Shown in pieces: positions 52,703 to 62,413 of a DNA stretch of 64,000 nucleotides. Source of the stretch: Pseudomonadota bacterium. Lineage in GTDB: Bacteria > Desulfobacterota > Desulfobulbia > Desulfobulbales > Desulfocapsaceae. The notes beneath the pieces are model-generated. The model saw only the letters and a list, made by a program, of their open reading frames with translations. It was not told the origin of the DNA and did not search any database. Position 1 is the first letter of the stretch. Each line of letters opens with the position of its first letter. Both the position numbers and the translations under genes were made by a program. Location: NCBI GenBank assembly GCA_018820855.1, contig JAHJNL010000030.1:1-64000 (forward strand), in the 5' to 3' direction.

Positions 52703-52959
52703 TGACAATCTTGTGCAACCATGTGACTGGCCGCATACCTGCTCCTTTGCTGAAAATGGTGCCGTTCTCCGATTAACTTTGCTATAGTAATAGAGAAGGC
52801 ATAAGTTTATTACTATAGTGTGCTTTTCTATTTTGAGCACTTGTATTTTTTGATAAGCTCGTAAAAAATGAAATTTACAATCATAAATTTAATGAAGAAT
52901 TTTCAAGACAGCAGCAATTTTCACAAATTGAATATTTTTCTCAAAAGAGGAGTAACAGA

Positions 52960-53883
52960 TTGAATGAGATGGATTTCCTAAAAGAAAACGTGCGCTCAGG
53001 AATGGTCGCCATTGTCGGTCCTCCCAACGCCGGCAAGTCTACTCTGATGAACCATCTCCTTGGGCAGAAGATATCTATTGTCAGCCATAAGCCTCAGACA
53101 ACCAGAAATCGTATTCTTGGCATTGTCAATGGAGAGGACTATCAGATTGTCTTGCTTGACACTCCAGGGCTTCATAAGGCTCGTCAGCCCTTAAATCGCG
53201 AGATGGTACGTATCGCTATGGAAAGTCTGAGTGAGGTCGATGCGGTTGTCTACATGATTGATGTCTCGTTACCTCTTCCGGAAAAACAAAAAGAGGATGC
53301 GGGACAGGAAATGTTGGAGCAGATGAAGGGTGTGCAGGCACCTGTCATTTTACTCTTGAACAAAGTGGATCTGCTGGAAAAAGAGAAGCTCCTGCCTATG
53401 ATAAAACGTTATTCCGATCTCTACCCCTTTCACGGAGTACTCCCGGTTTCTGCATTAACGGGTGATGGGGCAGATCATCTTGTCCAGGAATTGCTGACTC
53501 TTCTTCCTCTGGGGCCACGTTACTTTCCTGAAGATGTACCAACAGATGTCAGCGAACGATTTCTGGTGACTGAAATTATCAGAGAAAAGGTCTTTCTTCT
53601 TACCGGCCAGGAGGTCCCTTATTCCTGTGCTGTAACCATTGAGTCGTTTCAGGAAGATAACGTTAAACAGCTGACAACTATCCATGCGACCATTGTCCTT
53701 GAAAGAGATTCCCAAAAGGGCATTGTGATCGGAAAAGGGGGCAGTAAGCTGAAAAGTATTGGTATCGCTGCGCGTAAAGATATTGAAAAAATGCTGGACC
53801 AGAAGGTCCTTTTGAAACTGTGGGTTAAAGTCAAAAAAAATTGGTCCAAGGATGAACGATTTCTGAAAGAAATTGGTTTTTAA
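52960..53883 (+). CDS. era: GTPase Era
   Basis: Era is an essential GTPase for 16S rRNA maturation and 30S assembly. G1 GPPNAGKST, G2 PQTTRNRI, G3 DTPGLHK and G4 NKVDL are present, followed by a C-terminal KH domain with VIGKGGSKLKSIG. At 307 residues the length is usual. GAGGAG seven bases upstream points to the TTG at 52960 as start codon; the first in-frame ATG at 52969 would be 16 bases from it. Confidence 0.95.
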   Translation: MNEMDFLKENVRSGMVAIVGPPNAGKSTLMNHLLGQKISIVSHKPQTTRNRILGIVNGEDYQIVLLDTPGLHKARQPLNREMVRIAMESLSEVDAVVYMIDVSLPLPEKQKEDAGQEMLEQMKGVQAPVILLLNKVDLLEKEKLLPMIKRYSDLYPFHGVLPVSALTGDGADHLVQELLTLLPLGPRYFPEDVPTDVSERFLVTEIIREKVFLLTGQEVPYSCAVTIESFQEDNVKQLTTIHATIVLERDSQKGIVIGKGGSKLKSIGIAARKDIEKMLDQKVLLKLWVKVKKNWSKDERFLKEIGF

Positions 53884-53987
53884 AAGGATTTCAGAGCTGT
53901 TTTATAGACTTTCTAGTTGGAAAAAGATGGTCTGCTAGAGTGGTGTGTTGTGCGTCAGGAAACAGGAAACGTTTGAGGAGAATAAGT

Positions 53988-54887
53988 ATGATGGAAGCTA
54001 TGCCGAACTGCACAGTGAACATAATGAAGCAAAGGTGCTGGTATGTTTTTCTGTCACTATTTGTATCCGTGAGTCTTGCCGCTCCTGTGTATGCAGCTGA
54101 TTGTCAAGGGATAAAAAAGGCGATTCAGGCAGAAAGAAATCTAGCCTTGAGACGTGAAAAAGTGGCGGATGCCATCCTGCAGTGTCCGGACGATCCCGTC
54201 CTCAACTATAAATATGGACTCAGTCTTGAGCGTTTCAGGAAATATGATAAGGCCCTTGGCTATTATAAGAAGGCCGTTCTCCTTGATCCGAAAATGGGAA
54301 AGGCCTATGCGGGAATGGGAGATATCTATCTCTATCTTGGATTATTGAACGAATCCATTGAGGCATACCAACAGGCAGTGAAACTCATGCCGACTGATGA
54401 CCGGGCCGGCAACAGACTGGCACGTCTGCAAATCAAAAGGAAGGCCCTTAGAGGTGAAGTGCTTACCGGGGTTGAGTTTATCAAGGTTATGGATAATAAA
54501 GGGAAAATATCCAACAATACCTCTCTGCTTCTTACCGGTCCGGTTTTACAGTATCAGATTGCCTTTGCCGGTAATAGTGATATCCTGTTACCCATTGGAA
54601 TCAGCCAGCTTGGCGCCGTTGGTCAGGCCATGCAGAATGATGCTATAAAAGATCTTCGTTTCGAGATCTCGACCCATGTGGGTTCATCCGTTTCCTCTTC
54701 GATTGCCACGGAAAAGTCTAAGAAGCGGGCTGAAATGATAAAAGAACAGTTGGTGACAAATTTTCAGATCAATCCCAACCGCATTGAGATCAAGTGGTAT
54801 GGAGATTCCCAGACTCTGGAAATTGACAAGGTCACCGAGGACTGGTCACTCAATCACTGGGTGGAGTTCAGAAATATCAAGGAATAA
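53988..54887 (+). CDS. Exported TPR protein with OmpA-like C terminus
   Basis: A 299-residue protein. The signal peptide (hydrophobic core about 17-32) ends near PVYAAD. At least three tetratricopeptide repeats follow (KYGLSLERFRKYDKALGYYKKAVLLDP, AGMGDIYLYLGLLNESIEAYQQAVKLMP as two short repeats in a row). The C-terminal 130 residues resemble an OmpA peptidoglycan-binding domain: FAGNSDILLPIGISQL, RAEMIKEQLV and NPNRIEIKWYGDSQ, though the usual GHTD is replaced by EISTHVGS. GAGGAG upstream sets the ATG at 53988. Probably periplasmic; function unknown. Confidence 0.75.
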   Translation: MMEAMPNCTVNIMKQRCWYVFLSLFVSVSLAAPVYAADCQGIKKAIQAERNLALRREKVADAILQCPDDPVLNYKYGLSLERFRKYDKALGYYKKAVLLDPKMGKAYAGMGDIYLYLGLLNESIEAYQQAVKLMPTDDRAGNRLARLQIKRKALRGEVLTGVEFIKVMDNKGKISNNTSLLLTGPVLQYQIAFAGNSDILLPIGISQLGAVGQAMQNDAIKDLRFEISTHVGSSVSSSIATEKSKKRAEMIKEQLVTNFQINPNRIEIKWYGDSQTLEIDKVTEDWSLNHWVEFRNIKE

Positions 54888-54927
54888 CCCATAGGTTATT
54901 GTCAGTCGTTGAGACCTTATTTGACAA

Positions 54928-54999
54928 GGAAAAGAAAGCTCGCTTTTCCAATATTCCCTGAGCAGAAGGACCTCAGTTGAGGATGCTTTGATCTGCTCA
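54928..54999. repeat. Nested hairpins between convergent genes
   Basis: GGAAAAG/CTTTTCC (54928-54934, 54943-54949) forms one hairpin. TGAGCAGA/TCTGCTCA (54959-54966, 54992-54999) encloses the perfect CCTCA-GT-TGAGG (54971-54982). The region lies between the TPR gene (+) and the phzF gene (-). Confidence 0.5.
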
Positions 55000-55061
55000 G
55001 CGAGCAACTTTGACAGGATCAGCAACCTCTTATAGCTACTGGCTTCAAGCAGTTGCTGTGA

Positions 55062-55853
55062 TCAGACATCGATATATCCTTCAAGGTATTGAACAGCCTT
55101 GCCTGATACGATGACTTGACTGTCCAGCACTCTGCATTTCAAAATACCACCTCGTTTAGAGGCTTGATAAGCGGTGAGGGTCTTTTTACCTAACCTTTGA
55201 GCCCATAGTGGTGCCAGTCCAGCATGAATTGAACCGGTAACGGGATCTTCATCACTGCCATTTGCAGGCCAGAAGTATCTTGAAATGAAATCATATTCCT
55301 TTGCTTGTGCCGTAACTACAACATCAAGGGGAGCAAGCTTTTTGAGCTCATCAATGGTTGGGTGAACTGAGTACACGTCTTCTTCATTTGCATAAATGAC
55401 AAAATATGCCTGCTGATTCAGTAAAACCTCTTTGGGTATTATAGACAAACCGTTTGTCAGTTCCTTGGGAATATGAGTTATCCGTTCGGGCGTCCGTTTG
55501 GGAAATGTCATGTCTATATGATCCTTTTGCGATTGCCGAACTTTCAGATTGCCAACAGCTTTGGCTGAAAATGTCAGCTCATCAATGGAGCTGTCTTGGT
55601 TAAATAATACAAATGCAGTAGCTAACGTGGCATGGCCACAGAAATCAATTTCAGTGATCGGAGAGAACCAGCGAATCTCATATGTATTGCTTCCACATTT
55701 TCTGGCAAAGGCTGTTTCAGACAGGTTGTTTTCAGTTGCGATTGATTGCATTAAACCGTCAGGTAAGCATTCGTCAGTAATTATAACAGCGGCATAATTA
55801 CCTTTGAAGAGAGTATCAGTGAATGCATCAATGTGATGGATTTTTAATCTCAC
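55062..55853 (-). CDS. PhzF family isomerase/epimerase-like protein
   Basis: A 263-residue protein of the PhzF fold (two diaminopimelate-epimerase-like halves). The catalytic Glu is in ATENNLSETAFARK, with IDAFTDTLFKGNYAAVI at the start and EIDFCGHATLATAFVLF and GSDEDPVTGSIHAGLAPLWAQRLG in the domains. The usual GNPAAV is GNYAAV here. Substrates of most PhzF proteins are unknown and phenazine synthesis is not implied. It is a solitary minus-strand gene. Confidence 0.9.
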   Translation of the reverse strand: MRLKIHHIDAFTDTLFKGNYAAVIITDECLPDGLMQSIATENNLSETAFARKCGSNTYEIRWFSPITEIDFCGHATLATAFVLFNQDSSIDELTFSAKAVGNLKVRQSQKDHIDMTFPKRTPERITHIPKELTNGLSIIPKEVLLNQQAYFVIYANEEDVYSVHPTIDELKKLAPLDVVVTAQAKEYDFISRYFWPANGSDEDPVTGSIHAGLAPLWAQRLGKKTLTAYQASKRGGILKCRVLDSQVIVSGKAVQYLEGYIDV

Positions 55854-56033
55854 TTGTATTCCTTTGTTTTTTGCTACAGTTTTTTAATTGTTCAGGTCGG
55901 CTGTAATAAGGAAAGATGGAGAGGTGGCTTTTGCTGTTATGTGTAGGGCAGGATTAAAAAGAAGAGTTTCTGGCCTCCAGCTTGATGGATTCCCGGTGTG
56001 GTTTATATGTGAATATTAATATCTTGAGGTATA

Positions 56034-56849
56034 TTATCCCAAAGACACATCAAGAATCATCATCACCGAAAAACCGACCATTGTTGTCATTGTTACCAAG
56101 TCAATGTTTCTATAGTCTCTTTGAGATTCCGGAATGAGTTCCTCCACTACAACAAAAATCATGGCACCCGCTGCAAAACAGAGAGCATAGGGAAGAATGT
56201 TTTGCATTTTTAGAACAAATATTGCGCCAAGTACACCGGCAATTGGTTCTACTAGACCTGAAGCCTGTCCCATAAGAAAACTTTTCCCCTTAGACATTCC
56301 TTCCCTTCGCAGGGGCAGTGATACGGCAGAACCTTCGGGGAAATTCTGAATGCCAATACCCATTGCCAAGGCAATGGCTCCGCCAATTGTGGCGGAAGGA
56401 AGATCAGCCGCCACAGCTCCAAAGGCAACACCGACAGCAAGGCCTTCAGGTATATTGTGAAGAGTTATAGCAAGTACCAGCAGGGTACTTCGTTGCCATG
56501 ATGTCTTTATCCCTTCACTTTTATCAACGCTTAAACCAGGATGAAGGTGCGGCAGGAATTTGTCAATCACCCTCATGAAAACGCCTCCCCCCATAAATCC
56601 GATGACTGCGGTCAGCCATGGGATCTGCCCCATATGCTCTGCCATCTCTATGCCTGGTGCGAGAAGAGACCAGAAACTTGCGGCAATCATAACCCCGGCA
56701 GCGAACCCCAACATTGAATCCATCAGTTTCATGTTGACAGTTCTTGTAAAAAAAACAATTGCAGCCCCGGCAGCGGTTACGGCCCAAGTGAAAAGTGTGG
56801 CAAAAAGTGCCTGCGTAATAGGATTGAATTGTTGTATGAAATCGATCAT
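56034..56849 (-). CDS. ZIP-family divalent metal transporter
   Basis: A 271-residue inner-membrane transporter with eight helices. The metal-binding helices 4 and 5 read LAITLHNIPEGLAVGVAFG and GIQNFPEGSAVSLPLRREGMSK, with the HN..PE and QN.PEG motifs typical of ZupT-like ZIP proteins that import zinc, iron or manganese. A cytosolic loop with HLHPGLSVDKSEG lies before helix 4. No Fur or Zur site could be assigned upstream; a TGATA/TATCA repeat at about 56882-56902 is the only notable feature. Confidence 0.9.
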   Translation of the reverse strand: MIDFIQQFNPITQALFATLFTWAVTAAGAAIVFFTRTVNMKLMDSMLGFAAGVMIAASFWSLLAPGIEMAEHMGQIPWLTAVIGFMGGGVFMRVIDKFLPHLHPGLSVDKSEGIKTSWQRSTLLVLAITLHNIPEGLAVGVAFGAVAADLPSATIGGAIALAMGIGIQNFPEGSAVSLPLRREGMSKGKSFLMGQASGLVEPIAGVLGAIFVLKMQNILPYALCFAAGAMIFVVVEELIPESQRDYRNIDLVTMTTMVGFSVMMILDVSLG

Positions 56850-57065
56850 TGTCGGATACTTTGTACCATGAATAACGTTAACTGATAAACAAGATAACTA
56901 TCAGTACGACGGTTGATTCCCTTACTGACGCAGCCATTACGATATTTCCACAATCAGTTTCGTCTGACGAATTTTGAGGGAATGTTCAATGGCCTGAAAC
57001 AATGCTTTTAACAAGCTCAGCACGGAATGCTATGAAAGCAGGATGCTAAGAGAGCATTGAGATGA

Positions 57066-58505
57066 CTAGCGCGGTTTCTGCGGATAGTTTTCCAGGTCTG
57101 AGTTGGTCCTGTATTCGGTATAGAGGTTGAGGCTTTTGAGGATATTCAGACCAGTCCGTAACTGATTGTCCTGTTTCAATCTTTGACTGATTGCCTGTTG
57201 CTCTTTAGTGTCTATTGCTTCTGGTGCGGGAGAAGCTTCTTCCGCCGGCACTTTGGCCGAATCTTTACGGTTGAGGATATGATTCTTCAGATCTGCCTCT
57301 TTGACAAAATCGGGCAGGATCCTTTTCTCCTCAGCCTGTTCTGTATAAGGAAGGCGAGGTACCTCCACATCAGGTACAATGCCTGTAGCCTGGATCGATC
57401 TGCCGTTCGGGGTGTAATAACGGGCTGTGGTCAAGCGCAGACCGGCTCCGTCAGGCATGGGCAGGATCGTCTGTACCGATCCCTTGCCGAATGTCTGGGT
57501 ACCGACAATGACTCCTCGTTTGTGATCCTGAATCGCTCCGGCGACAATCTCAGATGCACTGGCCGAGCCCTCATTGACTAACACAACGAGGGGGTAGAGG
57601 TTTTTTCCATTATTGGCATGGGCTTGAAAAGTCATGTTCTGTTCAGGAAGTCGTCCCTTGGTATAGACTATCAGTCCCTCTTCCAGAAATGTATCAGCAA
57701 CAGAAATTGCCTGGTCGAACAGGCCACCTGGGTTGTTGCGTAAATCAAGAATTAATCCTTTGATCTGCTGTTCGTTGTTGAGTTTTACCAGCTTTTCTTT
57801 CAGGTCTTTCGTGGTTTGCCCCTGAAAGTTAGTGATCCTGATGTAGGCAAAACCGGGCTCAAGAAAGGCACCGCTGATACTTTGCAGAGAAATGATGTCA
57901 CGAACAAGGGTGATCTCTTTTAAGTCCTGCCATCCATCCCGGTAAATGGAAATAGTTACTTCACTTCCCTTTGGACCCCGCAGTTTCTTGATGGCATCCA
58001 TGGATGGCATGTTTTTGGTTACTTCGCCATTGATCTTGACAATGAGGTCCTTTGCCTGCAGGCCTGCTTTATCAGCGGGTGTTCCTTCGATGGGAGAAAT
58101 GACGGTGAGAATACCATCCCGAACCGTTATCTCCACTCCAATTCCTGAAAAGCTGCCGCGTGTCTCATCTTGCAGCTCCTCAAAGTCGTTGGCGGTCAGG
58201 TAGGATGAGTGAGGGTCAAGGGAAAGAAGCATACCGTTGATTGCCCCTTCAAGGGTCTCATTGGTGTCAATCTCTTCCACGTAATTCTCTTGCAGGATGC
58301 TGAGAACATTGGCAAAGATTTCGAGTTGGCGGTAGGTCGCCTCCCTTTCTTCCTGAGAAATAGCGGCTTGGCATATGCCGGTGAATGCCATGCAAAAAGA
58401 GAGGGTGAGAAACAAGAAGAGCGCTGGTGCTTTCACGTGTTGTCCGTTTGCTGAGTTTCTTACAGCATTATGGGTTGATCTGTTTTGCTTGAGTTCGATT
58501 CGCAT
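57066..58505 (-). CDS. ctpA: C-terminal processing peptidase (S41)
   Basis: From the ATG at 58505 it has 479 residues. A signal or anchor helix (about 29-47) is followed by a helical segment, a PDZ domain (GIGVEITVRDGILTVISPIEGTPADKAGLQAKD) and the S41 protease core. The catalytic Ser is in VLVNEGSASASEIVAGA and the Lys in GTQTFGKGSVQTILP. Such periplasmic proteases trim C termini of envelope proteins and control peptidoglycan hydrolases. It follows envC by about 40 bases, so it may process proteins of the FtsEX-EnvC pathway. A 58577 start would overlap envC. Confidence 0.93.
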   Translation of the reverse strand: MRIELKQNRSTHNAVRNSANGQHVKAPALFLFLTLSFCMAFTGICQAAISQEEREATYRQLEIFANVLSILQENYVEEIDTNETLEGAINGMLLSLDPHSSYLTANDFEELQDETRGSFSGIGVEITVRDGILTVISPIEGTPADKAGLQAKDLIVKINGEVTKNMPSMDAIKKLRGPKGSEVTISIYRDGWQDLKEITLVRDIISLQSISGAFLEPGFAYIRITNFQGQTTKDLKEKLVKLNNEQQIKGLILDLRNNPGGLFDQAISVADTFLEEGLIVYTKGRLPEQNMTFQAHANNGKNLYPLVVLVNEGSASASEIVAGAIQDHKRGVIVGTQTFGKGSVQTILPMPDGAGLRLTTARYYTPNGRSIQATGIVPDVEVPRLPYTEQAEEKRILPDFVKEADLKNHILNRKDSAKVPAEEASPAPEAIDTKEQQAISQRLKQDNQLRTGLNILKSLNLYTEYRTNSDLENYPQKPR

Positions 58506-58545
58506 GATAGATGTTCTGGGTGTATTGTTGGTCTTTGGGAACAGT

Positions 58546-59832
58546 TTAATGGGAGGATTCTCCTTTGCGGACTTCACTGTCTGTCATGGGCAGGGTTAGG
58601 CCGACTGTGTCAAGCCAGAGCAGAGGGTCTTCCGGGGTTGAACCGTGCCGGATTTCAAAATAAACTCCTTCGTCCATCAGGGTGGCGGTATCTCCGGTGA
58701 GAGCAATGAGTTCCCCCTGATCAACTTTTTCTCCTTTCTGCTTTAACAGTTTTTCAAGCCTTGAGATGATGGAGAAGTAGTTGTGGCCATGATCAATAAT
58801 AATTGTATTGCCATATCCGCGGAGATAAGAGGCGTAGGCGATAGTCCCTTCGTAAATGGCCTGCACTTTGTTTATACCAGGTGCAGAGATCGTAATACCT
58901 GTGGGTTTTCCAGTGATGCCGAGACGATTTTCCCGTTTCTGGCCGAACAGGGCAGTGATCTCTCCCTGAACCGGAGCGGGATGTTTTCCTTTGTTGGCCA
59001 GAAAACCCTGGTCAAGGAGCGTATCCTCTTTTTTCAGGGCTTCAAGGGATTCGGAAAGTTCATCTGCTGCCTTTTCCATCTCCCTGACAGCCTGCTCGTG
59101 GAGGAGCTTCTGGGTCTTTATCTGGCTCAGCAGGGCTTCTTTTTCTTTTTTTGATTCGTTGATATCTTCCTGCTTCACTTTGGCCATAGTGATAAAATCA
59201 TCGAGCACAGTTTGTTCCCGGTTGAGCATTGCTCGAGATTTCTGCAGTTCATCAATACTGTTCCGAAAGACATCAATGAGCTTCTTGTCGTAGTCTATAA
59301 GGTTTGTAAATGAGTCGCGAAAACTGAGCAACCGCGGCAGGCTGTCTGTGGAAAAGGCGACATTGGCAAAACCGATCTTTCCCATCTTGTAATACGCCTT
59401 AATACGCTTCTGCAGATGATTTTGAACTATTTGTTTTTCGGCAAGGGCCTGATGCAGCTCACTTTCTTTGATTGCTGTCAGATCCTGCTGTGCCTCCATT
59501 TGTTTTTCCAGGTCTTGGAGCTTGGCCAGTTGTTCAAGTAGGCCGGTATCGATTTGTTCCAGTTCCCGCAAAAGGTTGCGTTCTTCCTGCTCGGAAAAAT
59601 ACACCTGATCCTGCTGTTGTTTGATCCCTTCCTGCAGTTTTCTGATATTGATGCGATACCCCTCTATTCCCTTTTCAATCCGCTGCTTTTTCTCCTTACG
59701 GTCTGTTGATGTTCCACTTTCCGCAAAGGATCCAGTGGGCAGAAGCAGAGCCGAGAGGACAAAAAAGATGCATGCCATTTGGAATAGTCGCTTATGGGTG
59801 TGAATTCTGGCATGTAAGGAGTGAGATGTCAT
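58546..59832 (-). CDS. envC: EnvC-like murein hydrolase activator
   Basis: A 428-residue exported protein: signal peptide (about 15-37), long coiled coil (about 40-280, LQEGIKQQQDQVYFSEQEERNLLRELEQI-like heptads) and a C-terminal LytM/M23 domain. The zinc ligands of active M23 peptidases are lacking: the HxxxD is absent and the last motif is DHGHNYFSIISRL instead of HG..Y..HL, so it should act as an activator of amidases, like E. coli EnvC. The FtsX gene lies 15 bases upstream, consistent with FtsX recruiting it. Confidence 0.9.
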   Translation of the reverse strand: MTSHSLHARIHTHKRLFQMACIFFVLSALLLPTGSFAESGTSTDRKEKKQRIEKGIEGYRINIRKLQEGIKQQQDQVYFSEQEERNLLRELEQIDTGLLEQLAKLQDLEKQMEAQQDLTAIKESELHQALAEKQIVQNHLQKRIKAYYKMGKIGFANVAFSTDSLPRLLSFRDSFTNLIDYDKKLIDVFRNSIDELQKSRAMLNREQTVLDDFITMAKVKQEDINESKKEKEALLSQIKTQKLLHEQAVREMEKAADELSESLEALKKEDTLLDQGFLANKGKHPAPVQGEITALFGQKRENRLGITGKPTGITISAPGINKVQAIYEGTIAYASYLRGYGNTIIIDHGHNYFSIISRLEKLLKQKGEKVDQGELIALTGDTATLMDEGVYFEIRHGSTPEDPLLWLDTVGLTLPMTDSEVRKGESSH

Positions 59833-59847
59833 CAGGTCAGGAGGTGA

Positions 59848-60735
59848 CTAAATTTTTAAGAATTTCTGTATAGAGGTGAAACTGCCTATGGTACAGAGGC
59901 CAATGGAGCCAAGAATTATAGAGACAATGACCATGGGCGGGAAAAAGGTAAAGTGAAAGAGGTTTATGAGGCCCGGACCTGTAAAGTGGAGGCTGATCCA
60001 TTGAAAAAGGATATAGAGAGCAGAAAGTCCAATAATGGACCCCATGAGGCCTTGGAGGGTCCCTTCCAGGAGAAAGGGAGTTCTGATGTAATTGTTTGTG
60101 GCACCGACCAGTTTTAAAAGTTCCAGTTCCTCATGTCGGCCCATGATGGTGAGACGAATGGTGTAGGCGACCATGAAGGTGGCGGTGAGGATGAGCAGGG
60201 TGCCGCTGAGCAACACGACAATGGTGATCAGTCTGGTAAAATAGTAAAATCGTTCCACCCATTCCTGACCGTACTGTACTTTTTCACTGCCGGGAAGTGT
60301 CGCCAGATATTCGGAAAAGAGCTTGATCTGGTTGTAGCCCCGGAGGCTTTTCAGGGGGACGACTTCGATGGAGGCAGGAAGGAAGTCCCTGGGCATATCT
60401 GTCAAGACGTCGGAGTCTTCTCCCAGTTGCTCGGCAAAACGTTCATAGGCGTCAGATTTCGAGATAAACTGGATTGATTCTGTCTTGTCAAAGTTGTTGA
60501 TCTTGCGTCGAAGTTGCTCCTGCATCTCTGGCCCAGGGTCATCTTCCAGGTAGACAATGAGGCGGAGGTCGTCGCTCAGCCTGTCACCGGCACCGATCAT
60601 GTTGGTGTAGATGAGATAGAAGAAGGCAAAGATCAGCACTGAGAGGCTGACCGTGAGAAAGGTCATGAACTGAGAGGTCCAGGTCTGGCGCAGATTGCGG
60701 CCTGCCTGCCTGAAGACGGCGAACCAGAAATTCAT
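59848..60735 (-). CDS. ftsX: Cell division protein FtsX
   Basis: A 295-residue inner-membrane protein with the FtsX layout: one N-terminal helix (about 20-45), a periplasmic domain of about 120 residues, and three C-terminal helices (about 170-190, 220-245, 265-285) in an FtsX/MacB-type module. The conserved GATNNYIRTPFLLEGTLQGLMGS segment is present. With FtsE it forms an ABC-type signalling complex that activates septal hydrolases through EnvC. Its ATG overlaps the ftsE stop by one base. Confidence 0.95.
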   Translation of the reverse strand: MNFWFAVFRQAGRNLRQTWTSQFMTFLTVSLSVLIFAFFYLIYTNMIGAGDRLSDDLRLIVYLEDDPGPEMQEQLRRKINNFDKTESIQFISKSDAYERFAEQLGEDSDVLTDMPRDFLPASIEVVPLKSLRGYNQIKLFSEYLATLPGSEKVQYGQEWVERFYYFTRLITIVVLLSGTLLILTATFMVAYTIRLTIMGRHEELELLKLVGATNNYIRTPFLLEGTLQGLMGSIIGLSALYILFQWISLHFTGPGLINLFHFTFFPPMVIVSIILGSIGLCTIGSFTSIQKFLKI

Positions 60736-61406
60736 CAGCGACTATTCCTTGAGAGCGAGTGAATCTTGCCGTTGCGCAGTTCCATGACGCGATGATTCCC
60801 CTTTTGATAGATGGATGCATCATGGGTGGCGATGACGATGGTGGCACCGGCCTTGTTGCAGCGGGTAAGAAGATCCATGACCCGTTCTGTGGTGGCGGCG
60901 TCCAGATTGCCGGTGGGTTCATCCACCAGAATCAGGCGCGGTGAATTGGCCACCGAGCGGGCCAAGGCAATCCGCTGCTGCTCACCACGGGAGAGATCTC
61001 CGGTGAGGGCATCGTGCTTGTCTGTGAGCTGCAGCTGTTCAAGAAGATCCCGCACCCGCTGTCTGATGGCCCGCGGTTTCTTATAGGAGACTTCCATGGA
61101 GATGGCGATGTTCTCAGCAACAGTGCGGTCGCTCAGGAGTTTGAAGTCCTGGTAGGCCACTCCGATTTTCTGGCGCAGGTGAGCAAGTTTTTTACCCTTG
61201 AGGTTGTTGATGTTGTGTCCGGCGACCTCAATGAGTCCCTTGCTGGGGGTATCCATGTTACAGATCAGTTTGAGCAGTGTGGTTTTTCCGGCGCCGCTTC
61301 TGCCGATGAGAAAAAACAGCTCTCCGGTATCTACGGTAAAGGAGATGTCAGACAAGGCCTTGATGTCCGGGGCATAGGTTCGGCTGACCTTGATCATTTC
61401 GATCAT
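60735..61406 (-). CDS. ftsE: Cell division ATP-binding protein FtsE
   Basis: From the ATG at 61406 the protein has 223 residues, the usual FtsE size. Walker A GRSGAGKTTLLKLI, ABC signature LSRGEQQRIALARS, Walker B LILVDEPTGNLD and the switch His in VIATHD are all present. A frame extends 20 residues upstream to a TTG at 61466 just after cooC, but homology begins with IEMIKVSRTY. FtsE drives FtsX at the division site. Confidence 0.95.
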   Translation of the reverse strand: MIEMIKVSRTYAPDIKALSDISFTVDTGELFFLIGRSGAGKTTLLKLICNMDTPSKGLIEVAGHNINNLKGKKLAHLRQKIGVAYQDFKLLSDRTVAENIAISMEVSYKKPRAIRQRVRDLLEQLQLTDKHDALTGDLSRGEQQRIALARSVANSPRLILVDEPTGNLDAATTERVMDLLTRCNKAGATIVIATHDASIYQKGNHRVMELRNGKIHSLSRNSR

Positions 61407-61469
61407 GGTGTTGCCAGGAATGTCTTTTGTCTCGATGGGATCTTGGTTCTGCACGATTTTGGGCAATGA

Positions 61470-62237
61470 TTAATCCTGATCAAAAAAAATGTTATCGAAA
61501 ATAGAAGTAACGGTGGCTATTACATCTGCTGAATCATCAAGCTTAAGATATGATTCACCGGAAAGTTCCTGGTTGATGAGAGCCTCACTTGAGGGAACGA
61601 TGCCACCAAGTTCCATACCACTGTCACGTACCGCTTCATCTATCTTGTCCTGCAGCGCTGCGGGTACCGGTTGGGGAGCCCGGTTGACCAGAAGATACTG
61701 TTTCTTGATCTCAAGGCCAAGGGGCGCGGTGATCTCAGAAATACGTTTTGCGGTGAGAATGCCTCGGGCGGATGGATCGGAAGTCACCAGGAGATAGTCG
61801 ATGGAGCGCAGATTCATGCGACTGAGGTGCTCCATGCCCGCCTCGTTGTCGACAATGATGTATTTGTAGTTTGACGCCAGTTTGTCCATGGTCATGGCCA
61901 GATACTGGTTGGCAGCGCAGTAGCAGCCGGGACCATCGGGTTGGCCCATCACCAGAAGGTCAAAGCCGGTTTCTTCTATCAGGGCTTGATGGATTTTCAT
62001 TTCCATGAACTGGTCGCGGGTTATGTTGGGAGGAAGCTCGCTTTTCAGCTCCTGACGGATCCGGCCGAGTGTCAGGCCTACATCCAGACCTAAAAGTTCG
62101 TTCAGGTTGGCGTTGGAATCGGCGTCAACCAGGAGAAACGGTGTCTTTTTCTTTTTCAGCAGGTATCTGGTGAGTAGGGCAGAAATGGTAGTCTTTCCGG
62201 TGCCACCCTTACCGGCCATGGCGATAACTTTAGTCAT
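61470..62237 (-). CDS. cooC: CooC-type nickel-insertion ATPase
   Basis: A 255-residue MinD/CooC-family P-loop protein. The deviant Walker A is KGGTGKTT, the switch region LLVDADSNANLNELLG, and the family motif GPGCYCAANQYL provides the CxC that binds metal between two monomers in CooC. CooC matures the Ni-Fe-S cluster of carbon monoxide dehydrogenase or acetyl-CoA synthase. No CODH gene is in the window. It is the first gene of the ftsEX operon, a pairing that looks accidental. Confidence 0.88.
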   Translation of the reverse strand: MTKVIAMAGKGGTGKTTISALLTRYLLKKKKTPFLLVDADSNANLNELLGLDVGLTLGRIRQELKSELPPNITRDQFMEMKIHQALIEETGFDLLVMGQPDGPGCYCAANQYLAMTMDKLASNYKYIIVDNEAGMEHLSRMNLRSIDYLLVTSDPSARGILTAKRISEITAPLGLEIKKQYLLVNRAPQPVPAALQDKIDEAVRDSGMELGGIVPSSEALINQELSGESYLKLDDSADVIATVTSIFDNIFFDQD

Positions 62238-62413
62238 GCTTGGTCTCTATGTGAAGTGGATAAAAAGAGTAATTAAAGATAGAATTATCCCCATACTCTA
62301 ATTAAGGCATATGCTTATGTCAAATTTAAAGGTGAGTCAACTGTTTTTGCCACTTTCTCCTTGCAACTTCAACAGCAGTTGTTATTTTTGTAAGTTTTGT
62401 AAGAGAAATCAGT

